A program made the translations under genes and the position numbers. Positions 17,468 through 26,603 of a stretch of DNA of 64,000 nt are shown here, piece by piece (position 1 is the first letter of the stretch; every line of letters starts with the position of its first letter). The notes beneath the pieces were generated by a model. That model searched no databases and was not told the origin of the DNA. It worked only from the letters and a program-made list of their open reading frames with translations. This DNA is from Arthrobacter sp. MYb229 (GTDB taxonomy: Bacteria > Actinomycetota > Actinomycetes > Actinomycetales > Micrococcaceae). The stretch lies in NCBI RefSeq assembly GCF_002975405.1, contig NZ_PCPS01000002.1, positions 868,001 through 932,000 of the forward strand, written 5' to 3'.

Positions 17468-18342
17468 ATCTGATCGAGTTATTAGCCGAACCGCTGAGCT
17501 ACACCTTCATGGTGCGAGCGCTCGCCGTCACGGTCATCGCGGCGATCCTGTGCGCGGTGCTCTCCTGCTGGCTGGTGCTGATCGGCTGGTCGCTGATGGG
17601 AGATGCGGTCTCCCATGCGGTGTTGCCCGGGGTTGTGCTCGCTTACATTGTCGGCGCGCCCTTCGCTTTGGGGGCCCTGGTCTTCGGCTTCCTAGCCGTG
17701 GCGCTGATCGGGGGAGTCCGGGACACCTCCCGGCTGAAGGAAGACGCGGCCATCGGCATCGTCTTCACCACGCTCTTTTCCTTCGGCCTGGTGCTGATCT
17801 CGGTCACCCCGAGCCATCTGGATTTGAACCACATCATCTTCGGGAATCTGCTGGGAGTCTCGGCCGCAGATCTCTGGCAGGTCATCATCCTTGGGGCCGT
17901 GACCTTCCTGATTCTGGTCTTGAAGCGCAAGGACTTCACCTTGTACGCCTTCGACTCGACCCACGCGCACGCGCTGGGGATGAATCCGCGGTTGATCGGG
18001 GCGGTGCTCCTGGGCCTGCTCGCCATGACCTCGGTGGTGGCCCTGCAGGCAGTGGGGGTCATCCTGGTGGTGGCGATGCTGATCATCCCCGGGGCCAGCG
18101 CCTATCTGCTGACCAACAGCTTCGGCAAGATGCTGATCATCGCTCCGGGCCTTGCCGCGTTGGCTGGGATCATCGGAGTGTACGTCAGCTACTACGTGGA
18201 TGCTTCAACCGGTGGCATGGTGGTGCTCTCGCAGGGCGCGATCTTCGTCTTGGTCTACCTGTTCAGCCCGCGGCAGGGACTGGTGGCGCACCGGCTCATG
18301 TTGCTGCGCCGCCGCAAAACCTTGGAAGCCGCCGCCAAATAG
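17464..18342 (+). CDS. Metal ABC transporter permease
   Basis: 292 residues with about eight hydrophobic segments, ABC-3 family (MntC/ZnuB type), recognised by SWLVLIGWSLMGDAVSHAVLPG near the N-terminus and ALQAVGVILVVAMLIIPGASAYLL in the second half. It forms the membrane channel for the metal ion. Last gene of the operon; only 19 bp separate it from the convergent DtxR-family gene. Confidence 0.93.
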   Translation: MNLIELLAEPLSYTFMVRALAVTVIAAILCAVLSCWLVLIGWSLMGDAVSHAVLPGVVLAYIVGAPFALGALVFGFLAVALIGGVRDTSRLKEDAAIGIVFTTLFSFGLVLISVTPSHLDLNHIIFGNLLGVSAADLWQVIILGAVTFLILVLKRKDFTLYAFDSTHAHALGMNPRLIGAVLLGLLAMTSVVALQAVGVILVVAMLIIPGASAYLLTNSFGKMLIIAPGLAALAGIIGVYVSYYVDASTGGMVVLSQGAIFVLVYLFSPRQGLVAHRLMLLRRRKTLEAAAK

Positions 18343-18361
18343 CGGCGCATTCGGCGACGGA

Positions 18362-19039
18362 TCAGGGCAGGGAAGAAACCCAGACCGATTCGGTGGCCCG
18401 GGTGCCGAGCCGGATCACCGAGTCGCTGCCGTTCGCCGAGACCTCCAAGGTATCGGAAAACGGGGCGCCGGTGGCGATGGTTAGCCGCGCGCCGACCGTG
18501 ATGCCGTTCTCGGAGAAATACTGCAAAAGTTCGGAATCCGAGTCGGAGATCCGCTCCACCGTCACCTTTTGCCCCGGCTGCGCTTCGGCGAGCAGGATTG
18601 CGACCGGAGTGGAGACCGCGCCCTCCGCGGTGGGAATCGGATCCCCATGCGGATCACGGGTCGGGTGCCCGAGCAGCTCGTCGATGCGCTGAATCATGAA
18701 TTCCGAAACCGCATGTTCAAGTTGCTCGGCCTCATCGTGGACCTGGTCCCAGCGGTAGCCGAGCATCTGCACCAGGAAAGTCTCGATCAACCGGTGCCGG
18801 CGCACCATGGTGACGGCGTATTCACGGCCGCGCGCGGTCAGCGAGACCGCGCCATAGGGCGCGTGGTCCAATAAGCCTTGCTGACGCAGCTTGGCCATGG
18901 CACCGGATACCGTGGACAGCTTCACCCCGGCCTTCTCGGCGATGACGGTTGGGGTCACCGGCTCATCAGACCATTCATTCAGACTGAAAATGATCTTGAG
19001 ATAATTCTGCGCACTATCCGAAAGCTGAGTTACCGACAC
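18362..19039 (-). CDS. DtxR/MntR-family metal-dependent repressor
   Basis: 225 residues from GTG 19039; the frame continues upstream, but that stretch lacks family similarity. It has an N-terminal winged HTH (NYLKIIFSLNEW, VIAEKAGVKLSTVSGAMAKLRQQGLL), a dimerisation/metal-binding part (RRHRLIETFLVQMLGYRWDQVHDEAEQLEHAVS, whose His/Glu/Cys-position residues bind Mn or Fe), and a C-terminal FeoA/SH3-like domain (~150-225). In this family, metal-loaded protein binds palindromes and represses uptake genes. Convergent with the ABC operon, whose promoter contains a suitable 22-bp palindrome. I infer a manganese repressor. Confidence 0.88.
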   Translation of the reverse strand: MSVTQLSDSAQNYLKIIFSLNEWSDEPVTPTVIAEKAGVKLSTVSGAMAKLRQQGLLDHAPYGAVSLTARGREYAVTMVRRHRLIETFLVQMLGYRWDQVHDEAEQLEHAVSEFMIQRIDELLGHPTRDPHGDPIPTAEGAVSTPVAILLAEAQPGQKVTVERISDSDSELLQYFSENGITVGARLTIATGAPFSDTLEVSANGSDSVIRLGTRATESVWVSSLP

Positions 19040-19207
19040 GCTTTCATCATAGTCAACTGCGCGCACCGGGCGCAGGGGAGCCGCCGATCCGGCGGAATAA
19101 ATCTGAGTTTTTCGGTGACCAATTCGTGCTTCCTTCGAAACTTGCTGGTCGCGGGCGGGTCCCCGGCGTGCGCCGGGTTTGCTCATGTGGATGACGCAGG
19201 GCCGGCC

Positions 19208-19213
19208 TTGACT
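19208..19213 (+). promoter_or_regulatory. Possible -35 element of the ribose operon
   Basis: TTGACT stands 25-30 bases ahead of the rbsR operator. A clear -10 partner is not obvious (AAGACT at 17-base spacing is poor), so this is a weak call. Confidence 0.3.
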
Positions 19214-19237
19214 AGAAATCTTTCGTAGGGAAGACTG

Positions 19238-19265
19238 TGTAATCGATTCCATGGAATCGATTACA
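19238..19265. promoter_or_regulatory. LacI-type operator of the ribose operon
   Basis: A 28-bp perfect palindrome centred on CCATGG; each half reads TGTAATCGATTCC. It has the central-CG-rich, symmetric form of LacI-family sites and lies 26 bases before the start chosen for the LacI-type regulator, so autoregulation of the whole operon is expected. Confidence 0.75.
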
Positions 19266-19291
19266 TGAGTAAGCAAGGGAGCTTATCGGCC

Positions 19292-20341
19292 ATGAATGCG
19301 GTCACCATCAAGGACGTCGCCAGCGCAGCAGGTGTATCTGTTGCCACCGCCTCGCGCGTCCTCTCCGGTCACCCGGCCACCTCTCCGGCCTCCCGCTCCA
19401 AGGTCGAGGCAGCAGCCAGCGAGCTGGGCTTCATGCCCAACGCGCAAGCCCGCTCCCTGCGCTCCACTAAAACGGACTCCATCGCCTTGCTCATCTCCGA
19501 TGTGCGCAACCCCTACTTCTCCGACTTGGCGCACTCTGTGGAACAGCATGCGCGGGCCGCGGGCCTGATGACCTTCATGGGCAACGCCAACGAAGACTCC
19601 ACCCAGCAAGACGACTTCCTGGCAACCATGCTTTCGCGCCGCGTGGACGGGCTGATCATCGTCCCGCAAGGCCTGGACGAAGAAGCCGATGCGCCCAGCT
19701 TGATGATGCACCGTGTCCTTTCCAGCGGCATCCCCACGGTCTTCGTGGACCGCGCGCTGCGCGGAAGCAGCGTCCCGGCAATCACCACGGACAGCACCGA
19801 GGCGGTCCACCAAGCGGTAGCCACGCTCAAGGATCTGGGCCACACCAAGATCGCGTTCATCGGCGGGCCGAAGCACGCTTCCACCGCGCTGGAACGCTAC
19901 AGCTCCTTCAAGTCGGCGCTTGCCGCGAACGGCCTGCAGCACGACGAAGCGCTGCACTTCGTCGGCGACTTCAAGCCCGCCTCCGGTGCCGAGGCGGCGC
20001 GCTGGCTGCTGAACCACGGCGCCAAGCCAAGCGCCGTGATCATCGCCGACGCGCCGATGGCCATCGGCGCGCTCACCGTCTGGCGCGAAGCGGGCCTCCG
20101 CGTGGGCGCCGAGCTGTCGGTGATCACCTTCGATGAGGTCGACGCGATGCTGCTGCATGACCCGCCGATCGCCACGATCAGCCACGATCTGGGGCTTATG
20201 GGAAAGCTCGCGGTCGCCTCCCTGACCGCGGTCATGCAGGGCGAGAACCCGGCACCCCACGAGCTGCAAAGCAAATTTACCGCGCGCGCCTCGGTGGCCG
20301 CTCAAGCAACACCAGTGATGGAAGGAAAGCCACGCCCATGA
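19292..20341 (+). CDS. rbsR: LacI-family transcriptional regulator of ribose use
   Basis: 349 residues from ATG 19292, preceded by AAGGGAG; an ATG at 19265 lies inside the operator and is rejected. The N-terminal HTH reads VTIKDVASAAGVSVATASRVLSG (LacI type), followed by the hinge region and a periplasmic-binding-protein-like sugar domain (LRSTKTDSIALLISDVRNPYF). It should repress the operon in the absence of ribose or ribose 5-phosphate. Joined to rbsA by ATGA, an arrangement in which repressor and transporter are made together. Confidence 0.87.
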   Translation: MNAVTIKDVASAAGVSVATASRVLSGHPATSPASRSKVEAAASELGFMPNAQARSLRSTKTDSIALLISDVRNPYFSDLAHSVEQHARAAGLMTFMGNANEDSTQQDDFLATMLSRRVDGLIIVPQGLDEEADAPSLMMHRVLSSGIPTVFVDRALRGSSVPAITTDSTEAVHQAVATLKDLGHTKIAFIGGPKHASTALERYSSFKSALAANGLQHDEALHFVGDFKPASGAEAARWLLNHGAKPSAVIIADAPMAIGALTVWREAGLRVGAELSVITFDEVDAMLLHDPPIATISHDLGLMGKLAVASLTAVMQGENPAPHELQSKFTARASVAAQATPVMEGKPRP

Positions 20342-21852
20342 GTAATGACGCTCTACTGGTCCTGGACCGGGTCTGCAAATCGTTCGGCCCCGTCCAAGTG
20401 ATCGACGAGGTCACCGTGGAGGTCCACGCCGGCAAGGTCTCGGTCCTGCTCGGCGAAAACGGCGCGGGCAAGTCCACCCTGATCAAGATGATCGCCGGAG
20501 TGCACACCGCGGACTCCGGGCGCATCCTGATGGACGGCAAGGAAGTGAAGATCCCGGATACCAAGGCCTCCGAGGCCCTGGGCATCGCCACCATCCACCA
20601 GGAACTGAACCTGGTGCCTTCGATGAGCATCGCCGAGAACATCACTCTGGGCCGAGTGCCGCGCCGCTTTGGCATCATCAACCGCCGCGAGATGCGCCGC
20701 ATCGCCCGCGAGGCTCTGGACCAGCTGGGGTTGAACCTCGATGTGAACACCCCGGTGGGGGACCTCGGCCTGGCCGAGCAGCAGCTGGTGGAGATCGCCA
20801 AGGCACTGTCCCTGGACGCCCGCGTGCTGATTCTCGACGAGCCGACCGCGGCGCTGACCAACGCGGAAATCGCAGGCCTCTTCGAGGTAGTGAACCAGCT
20901 CAAGGCCAAGGGCGTGGGCATGGTGTTCATCAGCCACCACCTGGATGAGATCGCCGAGATCGGCGACTTCGTCAACGTGCTGCGCGACGGCAAATTCATT
21001 GCCACCGTGCCCGCGGACACCGACGAGAGCGAACTGGTGCGCCTGATGGTCGGCCGCGATATCGACGCCCAGTTCCCGCGCCAGGCAACCGTTCCCGGGG
21101 ACACCGCGCTGCTGAGCGTGGAAAATCTGTCCCTCGGCGCGCTGGAGAACATCTCGCTGTCGGTCCGCCCCGGCGAGGTCGTCGCCCTGGCCGGGTTGAT
21201 GGGAGCCGGGCGCACCGAACTGATCCGCGCGATCGCCGGCGCGGACAAGTACTCTTCGGGAACCGTGAAGATCGCCGGCAAAAAACTGCCGAGCAACGAC
21301 GTCGCGGCAGCCACCCGCGCGGGCCTGGGCCATGTGCCCGAGGACCGCAAAACCCAGGGGCTGGTGCTGGACGCCTCGGTAGCCGAGAACATCGGCTACG
21401 CCACGATGGCGGCCACCGCCAAGGGCGGGCTGGTGGACCGCAAGGGCCAGCGGGCGCGCGCCGAGTCCGTCGCCGTCCGGCTGCGCATCCGCATGGGAAA
21501 TATCGACCAGCCGATCCGCTCGCTCTCCGGTGGCAACCAGCAGAAGGCGGTGTTCGGACGCTGGTTCTCCGCCGGCGCGAAGGTGCTGCTGCTCGATGAG
21601 CCAACCCGCGGCGTGGACGTCGGGGCAAAGGTGGAGATCTACGAACTGATCAATGAGATCACCGCCTCCGGGGGCTGCGTGCTGATGGCCTCCAGCGAAC
21701 TGCCCGAAGTGCTGGGCATGTCCGACCGCGTCCTGGTGATGAGCCAGGGGCGCATCGCCGGGGAACTAGCCACCGAACAAGCCACTCAAGACAGCATCAT
21801 GGCCTTGGCCGTGAGCAATGTGCACCGCGAAGATGAAATGGGAAAGAAGTAA
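20338..21852 (+). CDS. rbsA: Ribose ABC transporter ATP-binding protein
   Basis: 504 residues with two ABC domains, as in RbsA. The first has an intact Walker A (GENGAGKST, ~40), signature LAEQQLVEIAKAL and Walker B VLILDEPTAAL. The second has the degenerate GLMGAGRTE in place of Walker A, which is normal for the family, plus LSGGNQQKAVFGRW and LLLDEPTRGVDVGAK. It energises import of ribose by RbsC with RbsB. TAATG overlap with rbsC. Confidence 0.93.
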   Translation: MSNDALLVLDRVCKSFGPVQVIDEVTVEVHAGKVSVLLGENGAGKSTLIKMIAGVHTADSGRILMDGKEVKIPDTKASEALGIATIHQELNLVPSMSIAENITLGRVPRRFGIINRREMRRIAREALDQLGLNLDVNTPVGDLGLAEQQLVEIAKALSLDARVLILDEPTAALTNAEIAGLFEVVNQLKAKGVGMVFISHHLDEIAEIGDFVNVLRDGKFIATVPADTDESELVRLMVGRDIDAQFPRQATVPGDTALLSVENLSLGALENISLSVRPGEVVALAGLMGAGRTELIRAIAGADKYSSGTVKIAGKKLPSNDVAAATRAGLGHVPEDRKTQGLVLDASVAENIGYATMAATAKGGLVDRKGQRARAESVAVRLRIRMGNIDQPIRSLSGGNQQKAVFGRWFSAGAKVLLLDEPTRGVDVGAKVEIYELINEITASGGCVLMASSELPEVLGMSDRVLVMSQGRIAGELATEQATQDSIMALAVSNVHREDEMGKK

Positions 21853-22820
21853 TGAGCAGCGTAGCCACCACCCCCAAGAAGGGCTTTGACTTCAAGGCAT
21901 TCCTTGCCAACAACGGTGCCCTAGTCGGCCTGGTTGTTCTTTGCCTTGCCATGTTCATCGCGACCCCGCGCTTCTTGACCGGGCCGAACTTGATGAACAT
22001 CGGCATCCAGGTCTCCACCATCGCGGTGATGGCCTTCGGCATGACCTTCGTGATCGTCGCGGCCGGCATCGACCTGTCCGTCGGCTCCATCGCCGCGATC
22101 TCGGCGATGACCTCCTCCTACTGGGTGACCACCGCCGGACTGCCCGACGGGCTGTCGATTATCGTCGGCCTGGCCATCGGCGGACTGTGCGGGTGGGTCA
22201 CCGGGGCGATGAGCGCCTTCGGCAAGCTGCCCACCTTCATCGCTTCGCTGGCGATGCTCACCATCGTGCGCGGGTTGACCTTGGTCATCTCCGACGGACG
22301 GCCGATCGCCACCGGCGACGCGGTGTCCTGGCTGGGCGGGGACCTGGGCTTCATGCCGGTGCCGATCCTGATCCTGATCGTCTCGGGCCTGGTCGCGGCG
22401 TTCGTGCTGAACCGCACCATCATCGGCAAAAACGCCTTCGCCGTGGGCGGCAACACCGAAGCCGCCCGGCTCTCCGGAATCCCGGTCAAGCGCGTGCTGG
22501 TCACCGTCTTCGTCATCTCCGGCATCTTCGCCGCGCTCTCGGGCATGATCCTGGCCGGACGCCTGGATTCGGCGCAGCCGACCCTCGCCAGCGGCTACGA
22601 GCTGGATGCGATCGCCGCGGTAGTCATCGGCGGCGCCTCGCTGTCCGGCGGCGTCGGACGCATCTCCGGCACGCTGATCGGCGCGCTGGTCCTGGCGGTC
22701 ATCCGCAACGGCCTGAACCTGCTCTCGGTCTCCGCTTTCTGGCAGCAGGTCGTCATCGGCCTGGTCATCGCGATCGCCGTGGGCTTCGACGTGCTGCGCC
22801 GCAAGAACGTGCGCCACTAA
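21852..22820 (+). CDS. rbsC: Ribose ABC transporter permease
   Basis: 322 residues and roughly eight to ten hydrophobic segments, branched-chain/monosaccharide permease family. Typical words: VAAGIDLSVGSI and GNTEAARLSGIPVKRV (the cytoplasmic loop that contacts the ATPase) and GGASLSGGVGRISGTLIGAL. The start codon shares its A with the rbsA stop. Membrane channel of the ribose importer. Confidence 0.93.
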   Translation: MSSVATTPKKGFDFKAFLANNGALVGLVVLCLAMFIATPRFLTGPNLMNIGIQVSTIAVMAFGMTFVIVAAGIDLSVGSIAAISAMTSSYWVTTAGLPDGLSIIVGLAIGGLCGWVTGAMSAFGKLPTFIASLAMLTIVRGLTLVISDGRPIATGDAVSWLGGDLGFMPVPILILIVSGLVAAFVLNRTIIGKNAFAVGGNTEAARLSGIPVKRVLVTVFVISGIFAALSGMILAGRLDSAQPTLASGYELDAIAAVVIGGASLSGGVGRISGTLIGALVLAVIRNGLNLLSVSAFWQQVVIGLVIAIAVGFDVLRRKNVRH

Positions 22821-22867
22821 GACTTTTATTGATCAACCACCCAACATTTAGTTCAAAGGAGAACCCG

Positions 22868-23806
22868 ATGAAGCACATCGTACGCAAGACCACCGTCCTG
22901 ACCCTGGGACTAGCCCTCGTACTCGGCGCCAGCGCCTGTGGCCGCGGCGAAGCGGCCGCCGAGGGCGGCAAGGCGACCCTGGCCGTATCGACCCTGAACA
23001 ACCCATTCTTCGTAGACCTGCGTGACGGCGCAGAAGCCGAGGCCCAGGCGCAGGGCATCGAGCTGTCGGTGGTCGACGCGCAGAACGACTCGGCCAGCCA
23101 GGCGAACCAGCTGGCCACCGCCGCCACCGACGGCAGCGCCGGGGTCATCATCAACGCAGTGGACACCGAAACCGCGGAAGCCGGTCTGGCTCCGGTAGTC
23201 GCGGCCGAGCTTCCGATCGTCGCCGTTGACCGCTCGGTGGGAGAGACCAAGGTCGCTTCCTTCGTCGCCTCGGACAATGTCGCCGGCGGCGAGCAGGCGG
23301 CCAAGGCACTGGCGGAAGCCCTCGACGGCAAGGGCAAAATCATCATCCTTGAGGGTGTGCCAGGGGCTTCGGCAACCAACGAGCGCGGCGAAGGCTTCAC
23401 CAAGGGCCTGAAGGAATTCGCAGATATCGAGGTCGTTTCCAGCCAGACCGCCAACTTCGACCGTGCCGAGGCACTGGACGTGGTCACCAACCTGATGCAG
23501 TCCAACCCGGACGCCGCCGGCGTGCTGGCCATGAACGACGAAATGGCCCTCGGAGCCATCCAGGCGCTGGGCGACAAGGCCGGCGAGGACGTCAAGGTTG
23601 TCGGCTTCGATGGCACCGAGGACGGCTTCAAGGCAGTCGAGGCAGGAACCCTCGTTGCCACCATCGCGCAGAACCCAGCCGAGCTGGGCAAGCAGTCGGT
23701 GCAGATCCTGGCCAAGGCCATGAAGGACGAAGCCGTCGAAGAGACCGTTCAGGTCGCGGTAGACACCGTTGACACCGAAAACGTCGCCGAGTACGCCACC
23801 AAGTAA
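22868..23806 (+). CDS. rbsB: Ribose-binding lipoprotein
   Basis: 312 residues from ATG 22868, with AAAGGAG eight bases upstream. Signal peptide with lipobox LGASAC. The rest is a two-lobe periplasmic-binding-protein fold: TLNNPFFVDLRDGAEAEA, VDAQNDSASQANQL, VDRSVGETKVASFVASDNVAGG, and GFDGTEDGFKAVEAGTLVATIAQ. It captures ribose outside the membrane and delivers it to RbsC. A 47-bp gap after rbsC with its own strong ribosome site allows higher expression. Confidence 0.93.
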   Translation: MKHIVRKTTVLTLGLALVLGASACGRGEAAAEGGKATLAVSTLNNPFFVDLRDGAEAEAQAQGIELSVVDAQNDSASQANQLATAATDGSAGVIINAVDTETAEAGLAPVVAAELPIVAVDRSVGETKVASFVASDNVAGGEQAAKALAEALDGKGKIIILEGVPGASATNERGEGFTKGLKEFADIEVVSSQTANFDRAEALDVVTNLMQSNPDAAGVLAMNDEMALGAIQALGDKAGEDVKVVGFDGTEDGFKAVEAGTLVATIAQNPAELGKQSVQILAKAMKDEAVEETVQVAVDTVDTENVAEYATK

Positions 23807-23870
23807 TTCCAGGCAGCACCCCTTTCGTCGGTCGAGAGCCAATGCGGCTACAACAAGCTAAGGAAAAATC

Positions 23871-24794
23871 ATGAAGGACAACGTACAAGTCACCATCGTT
23901 GGATCGAGCAATGTGGACATCACCGCACTGATGAACCGCCTGCCCGGCCCCGGTGAGACCGTGTTGGCCGATTCCTACCAGCTCTCGCCCGGCGGCAAAG
24001 GGGCCAACCAGGCGCTGGCCGCTGCGCTGGCCGGCGCCGCCACCGAATTCATCGGCGCCGTTGGCAACGACTCCCACGCCGAAATCGCTCTGGGGCAGCT
24101 CGAAGAGGCCGGGGTGAAGCTGGATCGCGTGGCCCGCGCCAGCGAGCCCACCGGTGTGGCGATCATCCAGGTGGATGCGGCCGCGGAGAATTCCATCGCG
24201 GTGGTTTCCGGAGCCAACTCGACGGTGACCGCGGACACGGTCAGCGCGGCCGGCGAGTTGCACGGGATCCTGGTGCTGCAGGGCGAGATCCCTGCCTCCG
24301 GCATCAAGGCAGCCATGGATTCGGCCACCGACCGGGTTGTGCTCAACCTGGCGCCGGTGATCGAACTGGACCGCGAGTACCTGCTGAAGGCCAACCCGCT
24401 GGTGGTCAACGAGCATGAGGCCGAAGCCGTGCTGCAGCAGCTGAACCCGCACCCTGCCCGCCGCTTCGACAGCAAATATGAGCGCCTCGCCGGAATGCTG
24501 GTTGATGAGGGCATCGCCAGCGTGGTCATCACGCTCGGTGCCAACGGTTGCCTGGTCGCCGACCGGGTCCCAATAGAAAACGGCGGAGTCCAAGTTCGCG
24601 TGCTGCCAGCGGTCAAGGTCAAGGCCGTGGACACAACCGGTGCCGGCGACGCCTTTACCGGTGCGCTGGCCGCCCGCTTGGCCAACGGTGATAGCTTGGC
24701 TCAAGCCGCAGAATTTGCGGGCAAGTTCGCAGCCCTGACCGTGCAGGCGCACGGTGCCCAGGCCTCCTACCCGCGTTCGCTAGAGAACCTCTAA
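23871..24794 (+). CDS. rbsK: Ribokinase
   Basis: 307 residues, PfkB family. N-terminal SSNVDITALMNRLPGPGETVL and GGKGANQALAAA form the ribose-binding part; C-terminal DTTGAGDAFTGALA holds the catalytic Asp and anion hole; VVNEHEAEAVL is the usual NxxE region. It phosphorylates ribose to ribose 5-phosphate after import. AAGGAAAAATC precedes the start. Between rbsB and rbsD in one operon. Confidence 0.92.
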   Translation: MKDNVQVTIVGSSNVDITALMNRLPGPGETVLADSYQLSPGGKGANQALAAALAGAATEFIGAVGNDSHAEIALGQLEEAGVKLDRVARASEPTGVAIIQVDAAAENSIAVVSGANSTVTADTVSAAGELHGILVLQGEIPASGIKAAMDSATDRVVLNLAPVIELDREYLLKANPLVVNEHEAEAVLQQLNPHPARRFDSKYERLAGMLVDEGIASVVITLGANGCLVADRVPIENGGVQVRVLPAVKVKAVDTTGAGDAFTGALAARLANGDSLAQAAEFAGKFAALTVQAHGAQASYPRSLENL

Positions 24795-24826
24795 GACCAT
24801 TTCGAGCAAGACCTAAGGAAGCCTTC

Positions 24827-25210
24827 GTGCTGAAATCCGAAATCCTCAACGCCCCGCTGCTTGGCGCACTGGCCAAGTGCGGGCACACCGACACCGTGGT
24901 GATCGCCGATTGCGGCCTGCCGATTCCGGAAGGTCCGGTGGTCATCGATCTGGCGCTGACTCCGGGTCTGCTCAGCTTCGAGCAGGTGCTTCAGGTGCTG
25001 AGCCGCAACATGGTGATTGAGCAAAGCACCCTGGCTGCAGAGGCCGAGGGCGGGGTGGTCCAGGAACTGTGCGTGTCGCGGGGGCTCGAGCCGGGGTTCA
25101 TCTCCCATGAGGAGCTGAAAGCCGCATTGCCCCAGGCCAAGATCGTTGTGCGCACCGGGGAAGCGACCCCCTACGCAAACGTGATTCTGCACTGCGGCGT
25201 GGCTTTCTGA
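24827..25210 (+). CDS. rbsD: D-ribose pyranase
   Basis: 127 residues from GTG 24827, with AAGGAAG upstream. RbsD family signatures: LNAPLLGALAKCGHTDTVVIADCGLPIP (catalytic His and Asp) and VVRTGEATPYANVILHCGVAF at the C-terminus. It interconverts pyranose and furanose forms of ribose so that RbsK receives the form it uses. Last gene of the ribose operon. Confidence 0.93.
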   Translation: MLKSEILNAPLLGALAKCGHTDTVVIADCGLPIPEGPVVIDLALTPGLLSFEQVLQVLSRNMVIEQSTLAAEAEGGVVQELCVSRGLEPGFISHEELKAALPQAKIVVRTGEATPYANVILHCGVAF

Positions 25211-25226
25211 TCGACCAGCTTCCAGT

Positions 25227-25256
25227 CGGTGCCAACAGCCTGCCGGCACCGGCTTT
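25227..25256 (+). terminator. Hairpin at the end of the ribose operon
   Basis: Arms CGGTGCC (25227-25233) and GGCACCG (25245-25251) followed by GCTTT. Short but correctly placed, 17 bases after the rbsD stop. A further small palindrome, TGTCTG-C-CAGACA, lies at 25259-25271. Confidence 0.5.
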
Positions 25257-25500
25257 GCTGTCTGCCAGACAGAGAAATGCATTGGAACATCAACTGATCG
25301 GCAGTCCACTGCAAACCTAATTCGCGTGCACCCGGTAGCTCAGTAAGGGGATATGTGCTTGGTTCTCTTCTGGTGGGTTAGTCGAGACGAGCTGCTGTTG
25401 ACGGGAGCTTGGATTAGCATCGCGCACAGCGCTTCACTCGCAAGCGCACCGGAATGAGCATGGTGTTAGCGTCATGCCGATCTTTTATGGAGGATAGCCA

Positions 25501-25692
25501 ATGAAGATAGCTTTTTATGCAGCATTTGCTGCTATGGCGATCGGCGCGGCAACTGTGATCCTGACCGTGCCAGCACTATTCCATGAACCTAGCCAGTTGC
25601 AAGCAGGCTTGGTAATTTGGGCGGGAATAATATTCTTGGCTGGGCTTACCATCGTGAAGCTGCTGAAGTACGTGGCCACGAACGAAGCTTGA
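25501..25692 (+). CDS. Small membrane protein, unknown
   Basis: 63 residues with two hydrophobic helices (about 4-24 and 38-57) and a short polar loop between them; the start has a strong GGAGGATAGCC ribosome site. I do not recognise the family. About 290 bases upstream back to rbsD hold only the hairpins noted and probably the promoter of this gene. The good start signal and amphipathic layout make it a likely real gene. Confidence 0.65.
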   Translation: MKIAFYAAFAAMAIGAATVILTVPALFHEPSQLQAGLVIWAGIIFLAGLTIVKLLKYVATNEA

Positions 25693-25793
25693 TGCTTCTG
25701 TTCCCAGATTCTGACAGGGCTTCCTCATGTTTGCCGGCTACGCGGGGGAAGCCCAGATAGTTGTTTCACAAGCTGGTCCCTAGAATTGGCCTC

Positions 25794-26603
25794 ATGAGGC
25801 AACGCAAGATGGCAGGACGACACGGTGAGGTTTTTTCCCTTATTGCGCCCGAAGCCGGGCTCTTGCTCGGCGCCGGACGGGCGATCCTGCTGCAACTCGC
25901 CCACCCGCAGATTGGCTTGGCCATCGCCAAGCATTCTGATTTTGCTTCGAATCCGCTCGGCCGGTTGATCCATACCCTTGGCTATATTTACGCGCTGAGC
26001 AACGGGACCCCAGAACAGCAAAGAACCATCATCGACTACGTGAACACCGCGCATCAACCGGTACACGGTACGCGAAACCCCGATCGGGAAACTCCGGCCT
26101 ACTCGGCGATGGACCCAAAATTGCAGATGTGGGTTGCCGCAACCCTCTATGACTCGGCACGGGTTATCGCCGCCGAAATCCTCCCCATGGCTGAATCCAG
26201 CGACAACGAGAACCTGTACCGGCAGTACGCCGCTCTGGGTGATGCTCTGCAAATGCCGGCTCACTTCTGGCCGGACAGCCTTGGCGAATTTGATGAGTAT
26301 TTCGACCGAACCCTCAACACGCTGAGCGTCACTCCACAGACTCGTCGCCTGGCCGATGAACTCTTTTTGGGTAGCAACGCCCCGTGGTGGATCCGCATTG
26401 GACTGCCCTTGATGCGCGATGTGACCATCGCCCAGCTTCCACCCACGGTGCGCGAACAATTCGGCTACGAGCTTTCCGCGAAGGCCGCCAAACGCAACGC
26501 GCGAGCCATCTCCTTCGTGCGGTTGGCCACGCGGATATTGCCCAAATTTATCAGGCACGCGCCAATGCGATGGATGCTACGTCATGTGGACCGGATGGGC
26601 TAG
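25794..26603 (+). CDS. MpaB/rubber oxygenase-like protein (DUF2236)
   Basis: 269 residues from ATG 25794; TTG 25761 is the alternative and neither has a strong ribosome site. DUF2236 features: LLLGAGRAILLQLAHPQIGLAIAKHSDF near the N-terminus with the family His, DPKLQMWVAATLYDS in the middle and the basic C-terminal helix. The family includes latex-clearing protein-type heme b oxygenases and the fungal MpaB; most bacterial members have no known substrate. It converges on the DUF6328 gene with a 4-bp tail overlap. Confidence 0.75.
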   Translation: MRQRKMAGRHGEVFSLIAPEAGLLLGAGRAILLQLAHPQIGLAIAKHSDFASNPLGRLIHTLGYIYALSNGTPEQQRTIIDYVNTAHQPVHGTRNPDRETPAYSAMDPKLQMWVAATLYDSARVIAAEILPMAESSDNENLYRQYAALGDALQMPAHFWPDSLGEFDEYFDRTLNTLSVTPQTRRLADELFLGSNAPWWIRIGLPLMRDVTIAQLPPTVREQFGYELSAKAAKRNARAISFVRLATRILPKFIRHAPMRWMLRHVDRMG

